64,000 nucleotides of DNA from Dokdonella_A ginsengisoli (GTDB lineage Bacteria > Pseudomonadota > Gammaproteobacteria > Xanthomonadales > Rhodanobacteraceae), in NCBI RefSeq assembly GCF_042652785.1, contig NZ_JBHSHD010000008.1, forward strand, positions 62,001 through 126,000, read 5' to 3'. The position numbers and the translations under genes were made by a program. The notes under the pieces were generated by a model that searched no databases, was not told the origin of the DNA, and saw only the letters and a list, made by a program, of their open reading frames with translations. Shown piece after piece: positions 62,001 through 64,000 of this stretch. The stretch's first letter is position 1. The number at the start of each line of letters is the position of its first letter.

Positions 62001-64000
62001 GCTCTGCGGATCGCCGCTGCCCGAGGCGTGCACGGGCGCGGAGATCGCCGTCACCGTGGCGCCGTTGAACGTCAGCGCATCGGTCAGATCGTAGGTGCCG
62101 GCGCTGCCGCCGTCGTTGCGCACCGCCACCACGTAGGTGATCGTGTACTGGTTCGGCGCACCGGCCGGGGCCGGCGTGCTCGCGGTCTTGCTGATCGCCA
62201 CCTTCGGCGCGGTCGGTACGACGACGCACTGCACGCCCGCCGGCGGACACGGCGGCGGCGTGGTGCCGGTCTCGTAGGCGACGTTGCCGATCTGCGTGAC
62301 GCCGGCCGGGATCGGATCGGCCACCTGCACGACCACCGTCAGGATCAGCGAACCGTTCGCCGGCACGGTCAGGCCCGTCCAGGTCACGATGCCGCCGGCG
62401 GGCACGCCGCCGTTCGAGGCGGACACGAACGTCACGTTCGGATCCAGCGTGTCGGTGACGCCGTAGTTGGTCGCGTCGGTGCCGCCGGAGTTGGTCAGCG
62501 TGATCGCGTAGGTGAGCTGCTCGCCCGCTTCGGCCTGGCCGGCCAGCGTGCCGCTCTCGCCGGTCAGCGCCTTGGCCACGGTCACCTTCGGCGCGGTCGG
62601 CACGACGACGCACTGCCCGCCCGCCGGCGGACACGCCGGCGGCGTGGTGCCAGTCTCGTAGGCGACGTTGCCGATCTGCGTGACGCCGGCCGGGATCGGA
62701 TCGACCACCTGCACCACGACGCTGAGCACCAGCGTACCGTTCGCCGGCACGGTCAGGCCCGTCCACGCGACGGCGCCGCCGGCGGCCGTGCCGCCGTTCG
62801 AGGCGGACACGAACGTCACGTTCGGATCCAGCGTGTCGGTGACGCCGTAGTTCGTCGCCGGCGTGCCGCCGCTGTTGGTCAGGGTGATCGTGTAGGTCAG
62901 CTGCTCGCCCGGTTCGGCGGCGCCGGCCAGGCTGCCGCTTTCGCCGGTCAGCGCCTTGATCAGCGTGACGTTCGCCGGCGTCAGCACCGGAACGACGTAG
63001 TCCTCGACCTCGCCCGGGCCGCGCACGCCGGCGAAATCCGCCGTGCTCATGTCCGTCGGGAACGTGCCGGCGCGCTCGATGCGCAGGCGCAGGTAGGTCT
63101 GGCCGCTGACGAGGCCCGCCGTGGCGCCGGCCGGCCAGCTGAAGCCGGCCGTGGTGGCGCCCGCCGCGAGCGGCTGGCACTGGCCTTCGGCGGCGCTGAA
63201 GCTGCCGTTCTGGTCGAGGTCCGCCCATGCGCAGGCCGTCGCGGCGCCGGCCGTGGTCTCGACCGGCACGGCGAGGCTGTACGGCGCGCCGATGACCAGC
63301 GCCGGAGCGCCGGCCGGGAACGCGTTCTCGTCGTCGCTGCCGGCGAGGTCGTCGCCGTCGGCGTTCGGGCCGGGCTGGCCGTCCATCTCACCGTCCGGCA
63401 GGCCGCCGCCGAGGCTGAGGCCCGGACCCGGGAACAGGTGGCCGGCGCCGTTGCTCGCATTCAGCGTGGCGTAGCTGTCGGGCGCGTCGCCGAGTTCGCA
63501 CACCTGCGCGAAGCCGATGTCGTCCAGCGCCAGATCATTGCCGCCCTGGACGCCGGAGTTGTTGGCCAGCTCGACGCGCACGTCGGCTTGCGTGGCGACG
63601 AAGATCAGCTGATGCCCATGCCAGGTCATCGCACCGGCGGGATCTTCGGGAATGTCGCCGGTGTTGAGCGATGCGAGAACGGTGTTCGTCGCCGGATCGA
63701 CGATCCGCAGGGTCACGTTCGGCAGGCCGGCATTGAGGCCCGCGACGACATTGGCCAGCGACGAGAAGAAGTTGTAGCGCGCGCCGATCGTCAGGCCGCT
63801 GAAGGTTCGCCGATAGAACACGCCCGGTGCCGGACTGGCGTTGACGACCATCATGAAGCCGTCGGTATCGCCCGGGGTATGGTCGGGCGCGTTCTGCCAT
63901 GCCGGCGAGTGACTCAGGTTCGGGCGGGTCATCAAGGCGTACTGTCCGCCGTTGACGGTGTTGGCCGGCGCGGCCGAGCCCGGCTGGAACACGTAGGTGG
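56022..64000 (-). CDS. Giant DUF11-repeat surface protein, 5' end outside the window
   Basis: An open frame of at least 2658 residues running off the right edge. Order from the N-terminal side: part of a carbohydrate-binding-like domain (to about 170), a GEVED-type domain ending GEVEDYVVPV (about 175-335), then 17 DUF11-like modules. Two module types alternate: type A (PGEQLTYTITLTNSGG..., about 128 residues) and type B (NQYTITYVVAV...YDLADTLTFNG..., about 130-150). Module order is AABBBBAABBBBAAAA plus a final canonical DUF11. A C-terminal sorting-like tail (VPAVHDWAQ, a hydrophobic helix, RSWRQAGK) ends the protein. Likely an outer-surface stalk or adhesin. The apparent GTG start at 63992 lies mid-domain and is not real. 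Confidence 0.9.
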   Translation of the reverse strand, partial: TYVFQPGSAAPANTVNGGQYALMTRPNLSHSPAWQNAPDHTPGDTDGFMMVVNASPAPGVFYRRTFSGLTIGARYNFFSSLANVVAGLNAGLPNVTLRIVDPATNTVLASLNTGDIPEDPAGAMTWHGHQLIFVATQADVRVELANNSGVQGGNDLALDDIGFAQVCELGDAPDSYATLNASNGAGHLFPGPGLSLGGGLPDGEMDGQPGPNADGDDLAGSDDENAFPAGAPALVIGAPYSLAVPVETTAGAATACAWADLDQNGSFSAAEGQCQPLAAGATTAGFSWPAGATAGLVSGQTYLRLRIERAGTFPTDMSTADFAGVRGPGEVEDYVVPVLTPANVTLIKALTGESGSLAGAAEPGEQLTYTITLTNSGGTPATNYGVTDTLDPNVTFVSASNGGTAAGGAVAWTGLTVPANGTLVLSVVVQVVDPIPAGVTQIGNVAYETGTTPPACPPAGGQCVVVPTAPKVTVAKALTGESGTLAGQAEAGEQLTYAITLTNSGGTDATNYGVTDTLDPNVTFVSASNGGVPAGGIVTWTGLTVPANGSLILTVVVQVADPIPAGVTQIGNVAYETGTTPPPCPPAGVQCVVVPTAPKVAISKTASTPAPAGAPNQYTITYVVAVRNDGGSAGTYDLTDALTFNGATVTAISAPVHASGSGDPQSGTPGTFTAPGGGTIVTGEGIAPQGDETWTYTVTYTVTDADTAADCANPAGGLRNHALLGGASAGAPAADTCSGAPSVAIVKTAAAPVPTGTPNQFTMTYTLNVTNSGTLSGVYDLADTLAFNGATVDAISAPAYASSSGDVQDGTLGTFAAPTGGTIVTGESVAAGGTETWTYTVTYTVTDPAVAQDCVDPNGGLRNRAELGGSLSGQSATCTGAPAVNVGKSAGGPVPTGNPDEYALDYLVSVQNNGTLPGTYDLADTFTFAGVTVVSVSPVTHGGSDPLATTLGTLTAAGGTIVTGETIAAGASETYAYRVVFTLDDVAAVGTCAAGGGLKNQAALGGSSSGQVGTCSDVPDIAITKTAGAPAPTGTPNQYTMTYTVSVDNAGAAAGSYDLSDAFAFAGATVDAVSAVTHGGSDPLATTLGTLTPAGGTIVTGETIAALAEETYTYTVTFTVTDPAAAADCANPAGGLRNAAALGGSATGDAATCTGAPNVAIAKALAAESGALAGQAEPGEQLTYTITLTNSGGSDATDYGVTDTLDPNVTFVSADNGGSAAGGAVTWSGLTVPANGTLVLSVVVQVVDPLPPGVTQIGNVAYETGTTPPACPPAGGQCVVVPTAPAVTIAKALAAESGSLAGQAEPGEQLTYTITLTNAGGSDAINYGVTDTLDPNVTFVSADNGGTAAAGAVTWSGLTVPANGTLVLNVVVQVVDPLPAGVTQVGNVAYQTGTPPPACPPAGPQCVVVPTAPQVTLSKSAGAPASTGTPNQYEITYVVTARNGGGSVGTYDLADTLTFNGATVSAVSAPAYAGSNGEVQDGVLGAFGVPNGGGIVAGERIGAQGSETWTYTVTYTVDDADVAADCASPSGGLRNHAALGGASAGAPAADTCTGAPSVNVVKTATAPVPSGSPNQFTLTYTIDVANTGSLPGRYDLSDTLAFNGATVNAVSAPAYASTSGDTRDGTLGAFGAPDGGSIVSGETIAAGGAESWTYTVTYTITDPATAQDCADPNGGLRNDAQLGGSLVGESTTCTGAPAVVIGKSASGPVPTGNPDEYRLTYQVDVQNNGTLPGSYDLADTFTFAGVTVVSVSAVQHGGGDPLAVALGTLTAGGGVIVGGESIAAGASENYTYSVVFTVDDAAAVGSCASGGGLRNRAELGGSSAGQVGTCSEVPDVVVTKAASGPTPTGTPNQYTIDYVVTVANDGGAEGAYDLSDVFAFAGATIDAVSAVTHAGPDALSSPLGTLTPAGGTIVTGETIAAAGSESYAYTVTFTLTDPALADDCANPNGGLRNAAALGGSADGGALTCTGTPQLAIVKTLTGEDGSIAGVAEPGEQLTYTITLNNQGSSDAVDQSITDRLDANVTFVSADNGGTLAGGNVEWNGLTVPANGSLALSVTVRVVDPIPAGVTAIGNVAYDPSIGPPDCTATPQPDNCTTTPTPSVVTIVKALAGESGALPGVAEPGEQLTYTITLTNAGGSDASGYGVTDALDPNTAFVSADNGGTHAAGVVSWSGLVVPANGSLVLTVVVQVADPIPAGVTQVANVAYETGTAPPACPPAGGQCVVIPTEGAVTILKALAGEDGAVAGVAEPGEQLTYTITLTNTGGSPVAGYAVSDRLDPNTVFVSATNGGTFAAGVVNWSGLAIPANGTLVLSVVVQVADPIPPGTTQIGNVAYETGTTPPSCPPAGPQCVIVPTEGAVTLAKSVADADGDGLAAPGESLTYTIVLSNAGGSAVTGYGVTDPLDANTSFVSADNGGTFAAGVVSWTGLTVPANGTLTLTVVVRVVDPIPAGTTQIGNVAYETGTTPPDCAVTPRPANCTSIEVPPATGTPQLLITKTADTATLQPGGTVVYTITVRNVGSAEATDALVSDPIPAGIDAFAWTCAASGGVACPNASGSGAIAETIATFPVGATLVYTVVATVSADPPATIVNTATVTPGGIATCAPAGTQPPCPATAIGSVAPTQEPHPVPAVHDWAQLLIALSLFGLAWRSWRQAGK
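58083..62972. repeat. Tandem 2445-bp super-repeat within the DUF11 gene
   Basis: Two head-to-tail copies (about 58083-60527 and 60528-62972) each encode modules AABBBB. Equivalent landmarks lie exactly 2445 bases apart (59839/62284, 60223/62668, 58435/60880, 59269/61714), so there is no net insertion or deletion. The first two A modules of each copy are also similar to one another at a 384-base period. Confidence 0.85.

Noticed and set aside
56600..62850. Regularly spaced near-identical segments resembling a CRISPR array
   Set aside because: The period is hundreds of bases and lies in one continuous coding frame of DUF11 modules; no cas genes are present.
63990..63992. GTG at 63992 as start of the giant DUF11 gene
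   Set aside because: The frame is open to the window edge and the residues there are in the middle of a beta domain with no signal peptide.

Overview
The window looks like a chromosomal segment of a GC-rich gammaproteobacterium of the Xanthomonadales/Lysobacterales, with Rhodanobacteraceae (Dokdonella-like) as my best guess. The evidence is the strong GC bias, an S-adenosylhomocysteine (SAH) riboswitch in front of ahcY, a Fur-box siderophore operon of PepSY/DUF3649/DUF3325 type, a DUF3228 gene, and several secreted proteins carrying an IF-x-DGF-(D/E)-type motif at or near the C-terminus. The taxonomy is inference; no rRNA gene is present.

Layout. 1-20.2 kb holds the activated-methyl cycle: metK (1224), ahcY (9949) and metF (19305), all on the + strand. 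Other genes are interleaved: a partial M36-type metalloprotease, four secreted proteins (three of them beta-propellers), and a minus-strand Fur-box operon (siderophore receptor, esterase, DUF3325, DUF3649, PepSY membrane protein) followed by a DUF3228 gene. ahcY has a clear SAH riboswitch. ahcY and metF also share a 29-bp palindromic promoter element. 20.3-30 kb holds a small exported protein, ilvE, a two-component system, a BlaI-like repressor with an M56/TonB_C sensor protease, three tandem paralogous exported proteins, and rimK with a retropepsin-like protease. 30-46.3 kb holds an RcnB-like protein, an EF-hand protein, tRNA-Gly(CCC), a FecR/DUF6600 protein with a low-complexity tail, thiS-thiG-trmB, a transporter with TrkA-C domains, a Rieske protein, an Ada/Ogt-type methyltransferase, an EamA transporter, a MacAB-like ABC efflux operon and a DUF3052 protein. 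46.3-64 kb holds a large lipoprotein with Ig-like repeats, a Fic protein behind an AT-rich leader, an FAH-family hydrolase, mscL, an M28 aminopeptidase, a TrmH-family methyltransferase overlapping a GNAT acetyltransferase, and a giant DUF11-repeat surface protein running off the right edge.

How the genes work together. MetK, AhcY and MetF make, recycle and re-methylate the SAM/SAH/homocysteine pool. Their control appears layered: a shared DNA operator at ahcY and metF, plus an RNA sensor of SAH at ahcY. The iron operon is built for ferri-siderophore import and intracellular or periplasmic release. The rest is largely an envelope and secretome toolkit.

Most worth following up: (i) the recurring IF-x-DGF-(D/E) motif on otherwise unrelated exported proteins, including an orphan mini-ORF and a copy apparently inserted in a Fn3 domain; (ii) the dual regulation of the SAM cycle; (iii) an exact 2445-bp (815-residue) six-module super-repeat in the DUF11 protein; (iv) three tandem paralogous secreted proteins lying directly upstream of a BlaI/M56 pair; (v) a long palindromic element found twice, each time between convergent genes.
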